Assembly (NCBI GenBank): GCA_000737985.1
Contig: JNVT01000071.1
Coordinates: forward strand, 1 to 64,000
Length of the DNA: 64,000 nucleotides
Reading direction: 5' to 3'
Source of the DNA: Gammaproteobacteria bacterium MFB021
GTDB taxonomy: Bacteria; Pseudomonadota; Gammaproteobacteria; Pseudomonadales; Halomonadaceae
Shown in pieces: positions 28,437-40,493 of the stretch; positions within the stretch are counted from its first letter, which is position 1, and each line of letters starts with the position of its first letter. The position numbers and the translations under genes are program-made. The notes below the pieces were generated by a model. It was not told the origin of the DNA. It did not search any database and worked only from the letters and a program-made list of their open reading frames with translations.

Positions 28437-30283
28437 GACTTGTCCTCCATCCAGCTTCTGACCACCATCGCCACCAGGCGCGGATCTTCCTGGGCGATCT
28501 CGCGCGCGTCCTTCAGGTCCTGCTCGTAGCCGGAGGAGCGGCGACGACTGCGCTCACGAGTCGCATTGACGGGAGCGGGCTCGTCATCGCCGCCGGCTTC
28601 GCTCACCTGCTGGTAGCTGGCGGCACCGGCCGCGCCCGAGACACCCGAGGGCGCATTGAAAGCGGCGGGTTGGGCATCGCGGGTCTGGCGCCGAACCAGC
28701 GGCTTGACCACCTTGAACCACAGGAACATGGCGACCAGTGCGACCAGCAGATACTTCAGCACGCTCTGTCCCAGACTCCAGATCTCGGGCGACTGCCACC
28801 AGGGTTGTGGGGTAAAGGTCGGTTCGCTGGTCTGGAAGGGGCTGTTGACCACCGCCAGGTCGTCGCCGCGGGCCTGGGAGTAGCCCATGGCCTGGCGTAC
28901 CAGGCCGCGGATCTGATCCATCTCGGCATCGCTCAGGGCGACCGTCTTGGGCTGGCCATCTTCACCGGTGGTCTCGCGGTAGTTGACCACCACTGCAACC
29001 GACAGGCGTTCGAGGGCACCACTGTGCTGCTTGACGTGCTCGACGGTGCGGTCCACTTCATAGTTGATGGTGCTGTCACGGCGCATCTGCCCGGTTTGCG
29101 CGCTACCGTTCTGGGTGGTCTGGCCCTGGCCAGCATTGTTGCCAGCACCGTTAGCGGCGTTGTTATTACCGCCGTTGTTGTTTCCGGCATTGTTGTTTCC
29201 GGCATTGTTGCCAGCGTTATTGCCACCGTTGGCGTTGGCCTGGGTGCCCGGCGCGTTGATCGGCGATGCTGCGGTACCGGGCGGCTGGTTGCTCAGCGCG
29301 CCGGGGATGCCCATGGCGAGGTCGGCATCGCTCTGGTAGGAAGCGCTGTTCTGCTCGCTGCGCACCGCAGCCTCGTTGGAACCCTGGTTGGGTCCGTAGC
29401 GCTCGGCGGTCTGCTCGCGCTGGGCGAAGTCGACCTGAGCGGTCACCTGGGCCTTGACGTTCTTGGCGCCGACGATGGGGGCGAGGATCGCTTCGATGCG
29501 CTCGGCGTAGGTCTTTTCCAGATTGTGCACGTAGTCGAGCTGGGTGCCGTCGAGCCGCGTGCCGTCCCCCTGATCGCGGGTCAGCAGGTCGCCGTTCTGG
29601 TCGATCACGGTGACGGCGTCCGTGGCCAGTTCGGGGACGCTGCTCGAGACCATGTGCACGATGGCGTTGACCTGGCCGGCGCTGAGCACGCGCCCGGGTT
29701 GCAGGTCGACCACCACCGAGGCGCTGGCGGGTTCGCTCTCGCGCACGAATACTGAGGGTTTGGCCATGGCCAGATGCACCCGCGCCCGGTCGACGTTGCC
29801 GAGCGTGGCGATGGTGCGGGCCAGTTCACCCTCCAGTGCGCGCTGGTAGTTGACCTGTTCGGCGAATTGGCTGATGCCGAAGGCCTGATGGTCCATCAGC
29901 TCGAAGCCGACGCCGCTGGCCTGGGGTAGGCCCTGTTCGGCGAGCTTGAGGCGCAGCGGGCGCACCTGATCGGCCGGCACCAGCAGCGCCTGACCGCCCT
30001 CGCTGAAGCGATAAGGCACGCCCATGGCATCGAGCTGGGTAATGATGCGGCCGCCGTCGGCGTCGGTGAGCGTCGAATAGAGCACTCGGTAGTCGGGCGC
30101 GCGCGCCCACAGCAGCAGCGCGACGACGATCGCCAGCGCCGCGGCGCCGGCGACGATCAGAGGGATACGCGGGTTACCCTGCAGCTTGCTCAGCCAGTCG
30201 CGACCGGGCTTCTGCGTGGCGCCGGCGCGTGCTGACTGCGCACCGGCTGCCTGAGTGTCGTTGGGCGACGTGGCCGTGCTCAT
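28433..30283 (-). CDS. fliF: Flagellar MS-ring protein FliF
   Basis: 616 residues with two membrane helices (about 40-60 and 506-524) and the YscJ/FliF domains between them ([40 protein letters not shown]). The C-terminal end ([20 protein letters not shown]) is the FliG-binding tail. Residues about 349-388 are an Asn/Gly/Ala-rich low-complexity insertion in the periplasmic region. First gene of the minus-strand run; forms the membrane base of the motor. Confidence 0.98.
   Translation of the reverse strand: MSTATSPNDTQAAGAQSARAGATQKPGRDWLSKLQGNPRIPLIVAGAAALAIVVALLLWARAPDYRVLYSTLTDADGGRIITQLDAMGVPYRFSEGGQALLVPADQVRPLRLKLAEQGLPQASGVGFELMDHQAFGISQFAEQVNYQRALEGELARTIATLGNVDRARVHLAMAKPSVFVRESEPASASVVVDLQPGRVLSAGQVNAIVHMVSSSVPELATDAVTVIDQNGDLLTRDQGDGTRLDGTQLDYVHNLEKTYAERIEAILAPIVGAKNVKAQVTAQVDFAQREQTAERYGPNQGSNEAAVRSEQNSASYQSDADLAMGIPGALSNQPPGTAASPINAPGTQANANGGNNAGNNAGNNNAGNNNGGNNNAANGAGNNAGQGQTTQNGSAQTGQMRRDSTINYEVDRTVEHVKQHSGALERLSVAVVVNYRETTGEDGQPKTVALSDAEMDQIRGLVRQAMGYSQARGDDLAVVNSPFQTSEPTFTPQPWWQSPEIWSLGQSVLKYLLVALVAMFLWFKVVKPLVRRQTRDAQPAAFNAPSGVSGAAGAASYQQVSEAGGDDEPAPVNATRERSRRRSSGYEQDLKDAREIAQEDPRLVAMVVRSWMEDKS
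29120..29239 (-). repeat. Asn/Gly-rich repeat tract within fliF
   Basis: About 120 bases encode repeated NNAG / NNNGG units (residues about 349-388). The DNA is an imperfect tandem array around GCCGGCATTGTTGTT on the plus strand, so slippage could change its length. Confidence 0.8.
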
Positions 30284-30604
30284 GCCGCGCCCCGCTCAGC
30301 GACCGTGATTTGACTCGACGACATACGGTTTTTCCGTTCCCTGCATCGCGGACTGCTCGTCCCGCACCGGGACCCGGCTCGCGAGCACGGGATGGCCCCG
30401 GTGCGGGGGCATAGGTGTGATGGCAGCCATTATGTGTTTGAACGTAAACCGCGAAGACAGGAAAAGCCGCTGTTTTCGCGCGCATTTAGCGCGATGGCAT
30501 GGCGACCCTGGCTGCTAGTCTGCGAGCGTCCCATCCATCGCGTGGCGCCATGGCGTTGGCGATCGGGCCTTCGTCATCAGGCAACCCTTTTACAGGAAAC
30601 CCGC
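30284..30604. other. Divergent fliF-fliE intergenic region (321 bases)
   Basis: No gene is seen. It must hold the promoters for the long fliF-R run (minus) and for fliE (plus). No sigma-28 site is present, as expected for early/middle genes, and no convincing sigma-54 GG-N10-GC site was found. It contains the long inverted repeat at 30361-30407. Confidence 0.5.
30361..30407. repeat. 11-bp inverted repeat between fliE and fliF
   Basis: CCCGCACCGGG (30361-30371) and CCCGGTGCGGG (30397-30407) are perfect complements separated by 25 bases. The spacing suits a regulatory dyad or a leader stem for fliF; its function is unknown. Confidence 0.5.
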
Positions 30605-30928
30605 ATGAGTGTTCCCGCCATTCAGGCCGCGCTGCAGCAGATGCAGGCGCTGTCCAACCAGGCCGCCGGGCAGAGTGCCGGTGCTGCGGCCGCTCCCGAT
30701 CAGCCCGGTAGCTTCGCCGGCGAGCTTCAGGCTTCGCTCGGGCGGATCAACCAGATGCAGCAGAGTGCCAACCAGCAGGCGATGGCGTTCCAGGCCGGTG
30801 ACCCCGACGTCGCCCTGAACGACGTGATGATCGACATGCAGAAGGCCAGCGTCTCCTTCGAAATGGGCGTGCAGGTGCGTAACCGCCTGGTGACTGCCTA
30901 TAAAGATGTCATGAGCATGCAGATTTAG
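30605..30928 (+). CDS. fliE: Flagellar hook-basal body complex protein FliE
   Basis: 107 residues from ATG 30605, the usual FliE size. The C-terminal block [20 protein letters not shown] with [20 protein letters not shown] is diagnostic. FliE joins the MS ring and export gate to the rod. It is transcribed alone, divergent from fliF, and followed by a strong terminator. A frame extending back to 30392 has no conserved residues. Confidence 0.96.
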   Translation: MSVPAIQAALQQMQALSNQAAGQSAGAAAAPDQPGSFAGELQASLGRINQMQQSANQQAMAFQAGDPDVALNDVMIDMQKASVSFEMGVQVRNRLVTAYKDVMSMQI

Positions 30929-30949
30929 CGCTACCCATGCGCTGTCATG

Positions 30950-30983
30950 GCGCCCGCCGCTGGTTTCAGCGGCGGGCGCTTTG
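30950..30983 (+). terminator. Terminator after fliE
   Basis: GCGCCCGCCGCTG-GTTT-CAGCGGCGGGCGC is a perfect 13-bp stem followed by TTTG, 21 bases after the fliE stop. It may also serve the convergent rarD gene. Confidence 0.85.
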
Positions 30984-31029
30984 CGTTGGACGGCCGGCTT
31001 GTCGCGTATCGTCGTGGCGAGTTCAGGCG

Positions 31030-31968
31030 TCAGCGCGGGCTTCTTCCCCGCCAGGCGTCGAGCGAATAGCAGGCCAGCCCCACCCAGATCAGCACGAAGG
31101 TGATCAACTGGGGCAGCGACAAGGGCTCGTCGAACACCCATAGTGCCAGGGCGAACTGCAGCGTCGGGTTGATGTACATCAGAAAGCCCACGGTGGAGAG
31201 GCGCAGGCGACGAGCGGCACCGGCAAAAGCCAGCAGCGGCAGGGTGGTGAGCACGCCGCTGACCACCAGCAGGGTGGTGTTGTGCAGCGAGATACCGAAG
31301 TGCGAGGCATCCTGGCCCACCAGCCAGGCCAGGGCGGCGAGGCTGAAGGGCAGCAGCAGGGTGGTTTCGGCGAACAGCCCCGACAAGCCGTCGAGAGGTA
31401 CCTGCTTGCGCAGCAGCCCGTAAGTGCCGAAAGTAGCTGCCAGCACCAGACTGATCCAGGGCAGACGGCCCAGCATCACGAGCTGGATCAGGATCGCGAT
31501 CAGGGCCAGGGCGATCGCCACACCCTGCCAGCGGCTCAGCCGCTCCTTGAGTATCAGCATGCCGAGTGCGACGTTGACCAGTGGGGTGATGAAGTAGCCC
31601 AGGCTGGCCTGGAGCACGTGCTGGCTCTCCACCGCATAGATGTAGAGCCCCCAGTTGAGCCCGATCAATAGCGCGCAACCGAGTACCGGCAACAGCCGGC
31701 GGGGCTGGCGGAAGGCCGCCCGCACCGGTGCCCAGCGCCGCATCAGGGTGATCACCAGCGCCAGGAACAGGCAAGACCACAGAATGCGGTGGATCAGTAT
31801 CTCTCCCGCCGGTACGCCATCGAACAGGGCAAAGAACAGCGGAAAGCAGCCCCAGATACCGTAGGCGGCCAGCCCGAAACCGACGCCGCGACGCGCCTCG
31901 CGACGCTGTGCGGTGGCGCTCTCCGTTGGCGTCGCGGGTGGCGTGGCATGGCGGTTGGCGGCTGGCAT
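31030..31968 (-). CDS. rarD: EamA-family permease RarD
   Basis: 312 residues from the ATG at 31968; a longer frame to 32016 is possible and neither start has a clear ribosome site. About ten membrane helices. Opens with GVGFGLAAYGIWGCFPLFF and has LIGLNWGLYIYAVESQHVLQ and FLMYINPTLQFALALWVFDE, hallmarks of the RarD subfamily of drug/metabolite transporters. The transported compound is not established. Confidence 0.9.
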   Translation of the reverse strand: MPAANRHATPPATPTESATAQRREARRGVGFGLAAYGIWGCFPLFFALFDGVPAGEILIHRILWSCLFLALVITLMRRWAPVRAAFRQPRRLLPVLGCALLIGLNWGLYIYAVESQHVLQASLGYFITPLVNVALGMLILKERLSRWQGVAIALALIAILIQLVMLGRLPWISLVLAATFGTYGLLRKQVPLDGLSGLFAETTLLLPFSLAALAWLVGQDASHFGISLHNTTLLVVSGVLTTLPLLAFAGAARRLRLSTVGFLMYINPTLQFALALWVFDEPLSLPQLITFVLIWVGLACYSLDAWRGRSPR

Positions 31969-32078
31969 GGCGGTGAGTCTCTGGCTGTTCGTGGTGGCGG
32001 CTCGGTAATCTATCATGTCCGTGGCACGCTTCGGGTGCGAAAATGGTCCAGAATCCCGGCACGAACAAGGAGATACCC

Positions 32079-32915
32079 ATGAGCGACCTGCGCGTCACGC
32101 TGATCCAGACGGAGCTCCAGTGGGAAGATCCGGCGGCCAACCGGGCGCTGCTCGAAGCCCGGATGGGAACGCTGGACTCGACGCAGACCGACCTGATCGT
32201 GCTGCCCGAGATGTTCGCCACCGGTTTTACCATGAACGCCGAAGCGCTGGCCGAGCCTGCCGGGTCAAGCGCTTCGCTGGCCTGGCTCGAGCAGCAGGCG
32301 CGCGAGCGTGGCTGTGCCATCACCGGGAGTCTGGCGATCACCGAGGGTGGGCGAGCCTACAACCGCATGGTCTGGGCCGAGCCCGGCGGCCGCACGCTGA
32401 CCTACGACAAGCGTCATCTCTTTCGCATGGGGGAGGAGCCGCGCCACTACGCCGCCGGTAGCCGGCGTCGGGTGGTCGAGTATCGTGGTTTGCGGATCCT
32501 GCTTGCGGTCTGCTATGACCTGCGCTTTCCGGTCTGGCTGCGCCAGCAGCCACCCCAGGGCGAGGCGTTCGAGTACGATCTGCTGCTGTGCGTAGCCAAC
32601 TGGCCGGCGCCTCGGCGGCGCCCATGGCGTACACTACTGAAGGCGCGGGCAGTGGAGAACCTGAGCTATGTGGTCGGCGTCAATCGCGTCGGCCAGGATG
32701 GCAACGGTCTGGCCTACAGCGGCGACTCGCTGGCCGTGGACTTCAAGGGCGACCCGCTGGTGGATCATCCGCCCGAGGCGCCTTTCGTCGAGACGGTGAC
32801 CCTGTCGGCCGCGGCACTGTCATCGTTTCGCGATACCTTCCCCGCCTGGAGAGACGCAGATGCCTTTGCGTTGACCGACTTCGACGATGACCTGCAGAGT
32901 AAGGATGGGCAATGA
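32079..32915 (+). CDS. Nitrilase-superfamily omega-amidase (YafV-like)
   Basis: 278 residues, with AAGGAG before ATG 32079. The catalytic Glu-Lys-Cys triad is visible: VLPEMFATGF, YDKRHLF, and LAVCYDLRFPVW. YafV/Nit2-type enzymes hydrolyse alpha-ketoglutaramate or alpha-keto-gamma-methylthiobutyramate omega-amides, clearing side products of transamination and methionine salvage. It overlaps corA by four bases. Confidence 0.9.
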   Translation: MSDLRVTLIQTELQWEDPAANRALLEARMGTLDSTQTDLIVLPEMFATGFTMNAEALAEPAGSSASLAWLEQQARERGCAITGSLAITEGGRAYNRMVWAEPGGRTLTYDKRHLFRMGEEPRHYAAGSRRRVVEYRGLRILLAVCYDLRFPVWLRQQPPQGEAFEYDLLLCVANWPAPRRRPWRTLLKARAVENLSYVVGVNRVGQDGNGLAYSGDSLAVDFKGDPLVDHPPEAPFVETVTLSAAALSSFRDTFPAWRDADAFALTDFDDDLQSKDGQ

Positions 32916-33859
32916 TCCGAACCTTTCGCCTCGACCAGAACGATTTTCAAGAGCTCAGCGAAGGCCCCATCGCCGAACGCCTGCTGGAGGCCAACTGGAT
33001 CGATGCCTATGATCTCGATGACGACGATCGCGAGGCGCTGAAGCCATTCCTCGCCGAGGAGCTGCCGGCCAATACCGATATCGAGGAGATCGAATCCTCG
33101 GCGCGCTTCTTCACCGATACCGATGGCCTGCACGTGCACTCGCTGTTTCTGTCACGCAACGAGGGCAAGCATCAGACCAACACCGTGGTCTTCATTCTGC
33201 AATCGCAGCGCCTGCTTTCGCTGCGTGAGGACGACCTGGCCGATTTTCGCCTGTTCCGGCTGCGCGCGCGGCGCGGTCAGACCGAGGCCCACTCGCCGCA
33301 GTCGCTGATCGTTACGCTGTTCGAGCAGAAGGTCGAGAACCTCGCCGACAGTATCGAGGACATGCACCGCGACCTCGAGCAGGTCAGCCATATGGTGCTG
33401 GAGATCGAGGATGCCGATCTGGAGGAGGCGATCGATCGACTGGCCAAGGTCGAGGATAGCGTGGGCAAGATCCGTCTGTGCTTGATGGATACCCAACGCT
33501 CGCTCTACTTCCTCATTCGTCACCTGCGCTATCACGCCGAGCTGCAGGAGCAGGCCAAGGAGGCGCTGCAGGACGTCGAGGTGCTGATGTCGCACAGCAC
33601 CTTCCTGTCCGACAAGGTGAACTTCCTGATGGATACCACCCAGGGCTTCATCAACATCGAGCAGAACCAGATCATCAAGATCTTCTCGATTGCCTCGGTG
33701 GTGTTTCTACCGCCGACCATGATCGCCAGCATCTACGGGATGAACTTTCACGTGATGCCCGAACTCGACTGGAGCTTCGGCTACCCGCTGGCGATCGGGC
33801 TGATGGCGCTGTCAGGGGTCTCGCCCTATCTCTACTTCAAGTATCGCGGCTGGCTATGA
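32912..33859 (+). CDS. corA: CorA-family divalent cation channel
   Basis: 315 residues. A long acidic and helical cytoplasmic funnel (AKVEDSVGKIRLCLMDTQRS) leads to two C-terminal membrane helices, the first ended by the selectivity motif YGMNF. The C-terminus YFKYRGWL is basic. Mg2+ (or Co2+/Ni2+) passage across the inner membrane is expected. ATGA overlap with the amidase gene. Confidence 0.93.
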   Translation: MIRTFRLDQNDFQELSEGPIAERLLEANWIDAYDLDDDDREALKPFLAEELPANTDIEEIESSARFFTDTDGLHVHSLFLSRNEGKHQTNTVVFILQSQRLLSLREDDLADFRLFRLRARRGQTEAHSPQSLIVTLFEQKVENLADSIEDMHRDLEQVSHMVLEIEDADLEEAIDRLAKVEDSVGKIRLCLMDTQRSLYFLIRHLRYHAELQEQAKEALQDVEVLMSHSTFLSDKVNFLMDTTQGFINIEQNQIIKIFSIASVVFLPPTMIASIYGMNFHVMPELDWSFGYPLAIGLMALSGVSPYLYFKYRGWL

Positions 33860-33889
33860 GCCCGCCGCCCCAAGGAAAGTCTCGAATTC

Positions 33890-34591
33890 ATGCGGTTGGA
33901 CAGATTTCTCAGTGAAGCCACCGAGCTGACGCGCAGCCAGGCCAAGCGTGCCCTGCGTCAGCTGGAAGTCAGTGTCGATGGCGAGGTCGTGCGTGACGCC
34001 GCGCGTCAGGTCTCGGATACCCAGGACGTTCGTTGGCAGGGAGCGCCGCTGGCGCGGGTCGGCTGGCGCTATCTGATGTTGCACAAGCCGGTCGGGGTAG
34101 AGTGCTCGCTGCGCCCGGCGCACTACCCGTCGGTGATGAGCCTGATCGAGATCGAACAGATCGAGCGCCTGCACCCGGTAGGGCGGCTGGACGTCGACAC
34201 CTCGGGGCTCTTGCTGATCAGCGACGATGGCCAATGGACCCACCGGGTGACCTCGCCCAACCGCGCCTGCGTCAAACGCTATCGCGGCGAGATTGCCGAG
34301 GCGATGTCGGAGAGTGTCGCCGCCAAGGTGGCGCAGCAGTTCGAGAAGGGCATCACGCTGCAGGGCGAAGAGAAGCCGACCCGGCCGGCGACGTTCGAGC
34401 GGGTGGGCCCGCACGAGGTGCTGATCGGCGTCACCGAGGGGCGCTATCACCAGGTGCGGCGGATGATGACAGCGGTTGGCTATCCGTTGACCTCGCTGCA
34501 TCGCGAGGCGATCGGCCCGCTCAGTCTCGACCCGATGCTCGAACCCGGTGAGTGCCGGCATTTGCGTCCGGAGGAGATCGCGGCCTTTTAG
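33890..34591 (+). CDS. rsuA: 16S rRNA pseudouridine(516) synthase RsuA
   Basis: 233 residues. N-terminal S4 domain (MRLDRFLSEATELTRSQAKR), then the catalytic-Asp block GRLDVDTSGLLLISDDG and GRYHQVRRMMTAVGYPLTSL. Length and order match RsuA. Modifies the small-subunit rRNA. The stop lies within a GCGGCC/GGCCGC stem (34580-34596) that may end transcription. Confidence 0.92.
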   Translation: MRLDRFLSEATELTRSQAKRALRQLEVSVDGEVVRDAARQVSDTQDVRWQGAPLARVGWRYLMLHKPVGVECSLRPAHYPSVMSLIEIEQIERLHPVGRLDVDTSGLLLISDDGQWTHRVTSPNRACVKRYRGEIAEAMSESVAAKVAQQFEKGITLQGEEKPTRPATFERVGPHEVLIGVTEGRYHQVRRMMTAVGYPLTSLHREAIGPLSLDPMLEPGECRHLRPEEIAAF

Positions 34592-34596
34592 GCCGC
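34580..34596 (+). terminator. Possible terminator overlapping the rsuA stop
   Basis: GCGGCC-TTTTA-GGCCGC forms a 6-bp GC stem across the TAG stop of rsuA; followed by ATCTTCC with only a weak T run. It lies between convergent rsuA and yejF. Confidence 0.4.
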
Positions 34597-34697
34597 ATCT
34601 TCCTGCGTCGGCGAGTTCGGACTTTGTAGTTTATACCGTTATCTTTTCTGCCTGTCCTTTATCACTCATATGAGCTCCGAGGCATACCGCTTTCACG

Positions 34698-36277
<1,580 letters not shown>

Positions 36278-36281
<4 letters not shown>

Positions 36282-37429
36282 GGCAAGGCCCTCGCGCTAT
36301 CGGCTCTGTCGGGGCTGTCGGTGATAGCGCCGGGCGTGGCGGTGACGACGATATGGCGCGGGTCGAAGGCGTCGCGCAGCCCCTCGCCGATGAATACCAG
36401 CAGCGACAGCATCGCGCTGAGGGAGAGAAAAGCGGTGATGCCGAGCCACGGCGCCTGCAGATTGTTCTTGCCCTGGGCCACCAGCTCGCCCAGCGAGGGT
36501 GAACCGGGGGGCAGGCCGAAGCCGAGGAAATCCAGCGCGGTCAGGGTGGTGATGGCACCGGTGAATAGAAACGGGATGAAGGTGAGGGTGGCGACCATGG
36601 CGTTGGGTAGCACATGGCGCCACATGATCAGTCGCGAAGGCAGACCCAGGGCCCGTGCCGCGCGCACGTATTCCAGGTTGCGCGCGCGCAGGAACTCGGC
36701 GCGCACGATATCGACCAGCCCCAGCCACGAGAACAACAGCATGATGCCCAGCAGCCACCACACGTTGGGCTCGACCAGACTGGCAAGGATGATCAGCAGG
36801 AACAGCACCGGTAGACCCGACCAGATTTCGATCAGTCGCTGACCGAGCAGGTCGACCTTGCCACCGTAGTAACCCTGCACACCCCCGATCAGCACCCCGA
36901 GCACGATCGAGCCCACGGTCAGAGCGAGAGCGAAGGCGACCGATAGGCGAAAGCCGTAGAGCACGCGGGCGAAGACATCGCGGCCCTGGTCGTCGGTACC
37001 GAGCCAGTGGCGCAGGCTGGGCGGCGAGGGCACCGGGCCCTGAATATCGCGATCCAGGGTCTGGTAGGAGAACGGTACCGGGGGCCACAGCGCCCAGCCG
37101 TTGCGCTCGATCTGCTGGCGCACGAAGGGATCGCGATAGTCGGTGGTGGTGGGCAGAAAGCCGCCGAACTCGGTCTCTGGATAGTCCACCAGCAGCGGTA
37201 CATACCAGTGGCCCTGGTACTGCATCACCAGCGGTTTGTCATTGGCGATCAGCTCGGCACCCAGGCTGACCACGAACAGGAGTGTGAACAACCAGAGCGA
37301 AACGTGCGCGCGACGGCTGGCGCGGAAGATCTGCAGACGCCGGCGCGCGATGGGGGAGAGCCGTGAGCGGCGCTGGCGCGACGCCTCGGCATGCACGGGT
37401 GGGATCACGTTGTTCATCATGTCCCTCAT
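36278..37429 (-). CDS. yejE: Peptide ABC importer permease YejE
   Basis: 383 residues from ATG 37429, which overlaps the yejB stop (TGATG) with AGAGGCG upstream. N-terminal helix LWLFTLLFVVSLGAELIAND, a periplasmic loop with the YejE blocks YPETEFGGFLPTTTDYRDPF and HWLGTDDQGRDVFARVLYGF, and the EAA loop RAARALGLPSRLIMWRHVLP. A longer frame to 38107 is out of register with yejB and was rejected. Confidence 0.95.
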
Positions 37430-38502
37430 CACGCCTCTCGGGTAGCGAAATCGATACGCGGATCCACCCAGACATAGGTGAGATCCGAGATCAGCTTGAG
37501 CAGCAGGCCGATCAGGGTATACAGGTAGAGGGTGCCGAAGATCAGCGGATAGTCGCGCTGCATCACGGCCTCGAAGCCCAGCAGCCCTAAGCCGTTGAGC
37601 GAGAAGATCACCTCGATCAGCAGCGAGCCGGTGAAGAAGATGCCGATCAGTGCCGCCGGCATCCCGGCAATGATGATCAGCATGGCGTTGCGAAAGACGT
37701 GTCCGTAGAGCACGCGGCGCTCGGAGGCCCCCTTGGCGCGTGCGGTGAGCACGTATTGCTTGTGGATCTCGTCGAGGAAGCTGTTCTTGGTCAGCATGGT
37801 CAGGGTGGCGAAACTGCCGATCGCCGAGGCGGCCACCGGCAGCGTGATGTGCCAGAAGTAGTCCTGTACCTTGCCGAATAGCGAGAGCTCGTCGAAATTG
37901 GCCGAGGTCAGCCCGCGCAAGGGGAACCAGTTCAGGTAGCTGCCGCCGGCAAACACCACGATCAGCAGGATCGCGAACAGGAAGCCGGGTATGGCGTAGC
38001 CGACGATCACTACCCCCGATGACCAGACGTCGAAGGCGCTGCCGTGGCGTAGCGCCTTGCGAATCCCCAGCGGGATCGAGATCAGATAGACCAGTAGCGT
38101 GGTCCATAGCCCCAGCGAGATCGATACCGGCAGGCGATCGAGAATCAGGTCGAGCACCGGTCGTCCGCGGAACAGACTGTCGCCGAGGTCGAAGGTGGCA
38201 TAGTCGCGCAGCATCAGTGCGAAACGCTCCCAGGCCGGCTTGTCGAAGCCGAACTCCTGGGTCAACTGCTGGCGCAGCTGGTCGTCGATACCCGCCGCGC
38301 GCATACCGCGCTGGCCGCCGACGCTGTCCCCGCCGCCGCCTTCCAGGCCGGTACTAGCGTTACTGCTCAAGCCCTCGAAGCGCGCCATCATCTGATCGAT
38401 GGGGCCGCCGGGGGCCGCCTGCACGATCACGAAATTGAGCAGCAGAATCCCCAGCAGCGTGGGAATCATCAGCAGCAGGCGACGCAGAACATAGCTGGCC
38501 AT
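37429..38502 (-). CDS. yejB: Peptide ABC importer permease YejB
   Basis: 357 residues from ATG 38502, with GGAG overlapping the yejA stop. [20 protein letters not shown] and [18 protein letters not shown] are the DppB/OppB-type start; the EAA loop is [20 protein letters not shown]. About six membrane helices. A Gly/Ser-rich loop (about 45-60) is typical of YejB. A longer upstream frame lies inside yejA. Confidence 0.94.
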   Translation of the reverse strand: MASYVLRRLLLMIPTLLGILLLNFVIVQAAPGGPIDQMMARFEGLSSNASTGLEGGGGDSVGGQRGMRAAGIDDQLRQQLTQEFGFDKPAWERFALMLRDYATFDLGDSLFRGRPVLDLILDRLPVSISLGLWTTLLVYLISIPLGIRKALRHGSAFDVWSSGVVIVGYAIPGFLFAILLIVVFAGGSYLNWFPLRGLTSANFDELSLFGKVQDYFWHITLPVAASAIGSFATLTMLTKNSFLDEIHKQYVLTARAKGASERRVLYGHVFRNAMLIIIAGMPAALIGIFFTGSLLIEVIFSLNGLGLLGFEAVMQRDYPLIFGTLYLYTLIGLLLKLISDLTYVWVDPRIDFATREA

Positions 38503-38510
38503 GGATGTGT

Positions 38511-40364
38511 TCACTCCTGCCCGCGCTGACGCGCGGTGATCGCCGGGGCGCGGTCCGGGTCGACCCACCACACGCTGAAATCCGGGGTATAGCGCGGGAA
38601 CGGCTGCGGGTAGCCAAACTTGTTCCACAGCGCCACCCGGGTGCCGTCGAAGTTCCACTGCGGCACGACGTAGAAGCCCCAGCGTAGTACCCGGTCGAGG
38701 GCGCGAGCGGCGGTATCCAGCGCGCTGCGGCTGTCGGCGCGAATCAGATCGTCGACCAGCGCGTCGACCACCGGATCGCTGACCCCGGCAAGATTGCGGC
38801 TTTGCGGGGTCTCGGCGTAGGCGCTGGTCCAAAAGTCGCGCTGCTCGTTGCCCGGATTGGCCGACTGCGGATAGCTGCCGACGATCAGGTCGAACTGAAA
38901 CTGACGCAGCCGGCTCAGGTACTGGTTGACGTCGACCACACGGATGCGGCTCTGGATGCCGAGCCGGGCCAGGTTGTGCACGAAGGGCTGGGTGATGCGC
39001 TCGAACTGGCTATCGTAGAGCAAGAACTCCAGCGTCAGCGGACGCCCGCTCTGGCGCTCGACCATGACCCCGTTGCGCACCTCGTAGCCCGCCTCACGCA
39101 GCAGCTCGAGGGCCTGGCGCAGGCGCGGGCGCAGCGCCTGGGGCTGGGCCATCGGTAGCGGCTGGTCGAAGACCGCCGCCGGGAGCTGGTCGCGGTAGGG
39201 AGTTAGCAGCTGCAGCTCTGCCGGGCCAGGCAGGCCGCTGGCGGCCATCTCGGAGTTCTGGAAATAGCTCTGGGTGCGGCGATAGGCGCCATAGAAGATG
39301 TGCTGGTTGAGCCAGTCGAAATCGAAAGCCAGGCTGAGCGCGTGGCGCACGCGAGGGTCGGAGAGCGCCGGGCGGCGGGTATTGATGATATAGCCCTGCA
39401 TGCCGGCGGGCTGCCCGTCGGGGACAATCACCCGGCGGATCGCACCGTCCGCCACTGCCGGGGTGTCGTAGGCGGTGGCCCAGTTCTTGGCGCTGCTTTC
39501 CAGGCGCAGATCGAGCGCGCCGGCCAGAAAGGCTTCCAGCGCCACCGACTGATCGCGGTAGTAGTCATAGACCAGGCGATCGATGTTGTAGCGGCCGCGG
39601 TTGATCGGTAGATCGCGCCCCCAGTAGTCGTCGACCCGGCGATAGACGATACGCCTGCCGGGGTCGACATCGGCGATGGCGTAGGGTCCGGAGCCGAGCA
39701 GCTTGTCGAGGGTCGGGCGGGTGAAGTCGCGCCCCTGCCAGTAGTGCTTGGGCAGCACCGGCAGCTGGCCCAAGATCAGCGGCAGCTCGCGGGAGTCGTT
39801 GGTGGGGAAGTCGAAGCGCACGCGGTGGGTGTCGAGCGCGGTGACCGAGTCGACGGCGGCATAGTAGGCGCGATAGAAGGGCGAGCCCTTGTCGCGTAGC
39901 AGGCGAAAGCTGAACACCACGTCCGCGGCGGTGACCGGGGTGCCGTCGTGGAAGCGTGCCTCCGGGCGCAAATCGAACTCGATCCAGTGGCGGTCAGGAT
40001 CGAGCCGCACTCCAGCGGCGAGCAGCCCGTACATGGTGAAGGGCTCATCGGCGCTGGAGGCCATCAGGGTGTCGTAGATCTGCTCGAGCCCGCTGGCGGG
40101 AGTGCCCTGGATGATGAACGGGTTGGTCGAGTCGAAGCTGCCGCTGGCGGCCCGGCGCAAGGTGCCACCCTTGGGCGCATCGGGGTTGGCGTAGGGCAAG
40201 TGGTCGAAGTTCGCTGGCAGCGCCGGATCGTCGTAGAGCGCCAGCGCGTGCACCGTAGGCACCGGTAGGGTGTCGGCAACGCCGCTGGTCGCCATCAGCA
40301 TCAGCACCACACCCAGCGCCAGGGCGTTTTTCCAGCTACCACCTCGCAGCCGCTTCCCTCGCAT
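38511..40364 (-). CDS. yejA: Peptide ABC importer substrate-binding protein YejA
   Basis: 617 residues from ATG 40364 with GGGAG six bases upstream. Signal peptide [20 protein letters not shown], then the family-5 solute-binding core ([60 protein letters not shown]). Captures oligopeptides in the periplasm for YejBEF. First gene of yejABEF. Confidence 0.95.
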   Translation of the reverse strand: MRGKRLRGGSWKNALALGVVLMLMATSGVADTLPVPTVHALALYDDPALPANFDHLPYANPDAPKGGTLRRAASGSFDSTNPFIIQGTPASGLEQIYDTLMASSADEPFTMYGLLAAGVRLDPDRHWIEFDLRPEARFHDGTPVTAADVVFSFRLLRDKGSPFYRAYYAAVDSVTALDTHRVRFDFPTNDSRELPLILGQLPVLPKHYWQGRDFTRPTLDKLLGSGPYAIADVDPGRRIVYRRVDDYWGRDLPINRGRYNIDRLVYDYYRDQSVALEAFLAGALDLRLESSAKNWATAYDTPAVADGAIRRVIVPDGQPAGMQGYIINTRRPALSDPRVRHALSLAFDFDWLNQHIFYGAYRRTQSYFQNSEMAASGLPGPAELQLLTPYRDQLPAAVFDQPLPMAQPQALRPRLRQALELLREAGYEVRNGVMVERQSGRPLTLEFLLYDSQFERITQPFVHNLARLGIQSRIRVVDVNQYLSRLRQFQFDLIVGSYPQSANPGNEQRDFWTSAYAETPQSRNLAGVSDPVVDALVDDLIRADSRSALDTAARALDRVLRWGFYVVPQWNFDGTRVALWNKFGYPQPFPRYTPDFSVWWVDPDRAPAITARQRGQE

Positions 40365-40493
40365 GCGTGCTCCCGTACTCGTCGTTGTCTGGCCGTGATT
40401 TATACCCGAATCCCCGGCTTTTGTACGCAAACGGCGTGTGCGCGTCGATGCCGCTGGCAGCCCCAGATGTGTGTTACGGGCTGGCCAGCGACC

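Noticed and set aside
29120-29239. CRISPR-like array in fliF repeat
   Set aside because: Repeats are contiguous, in-frame codons with no spacers.
28670-29755. 361-codon plus-strand frame over fliF
   Set aside because: Antisense to fliF, repetitive Val/Leu composition from the repeat tract.
30590-32341. 583-codon minus-strand frame spanning fliE and rarD
   Set aside because: Out of frame with rarD and antisense to fliE and the amidase; Arg/Ala/Pro-rich shadow.
37430-38107. N-terminal extension of yejE
   Set aside because: Lies inside yejB in another frame; the coupled ATG at 37429 fits family length.
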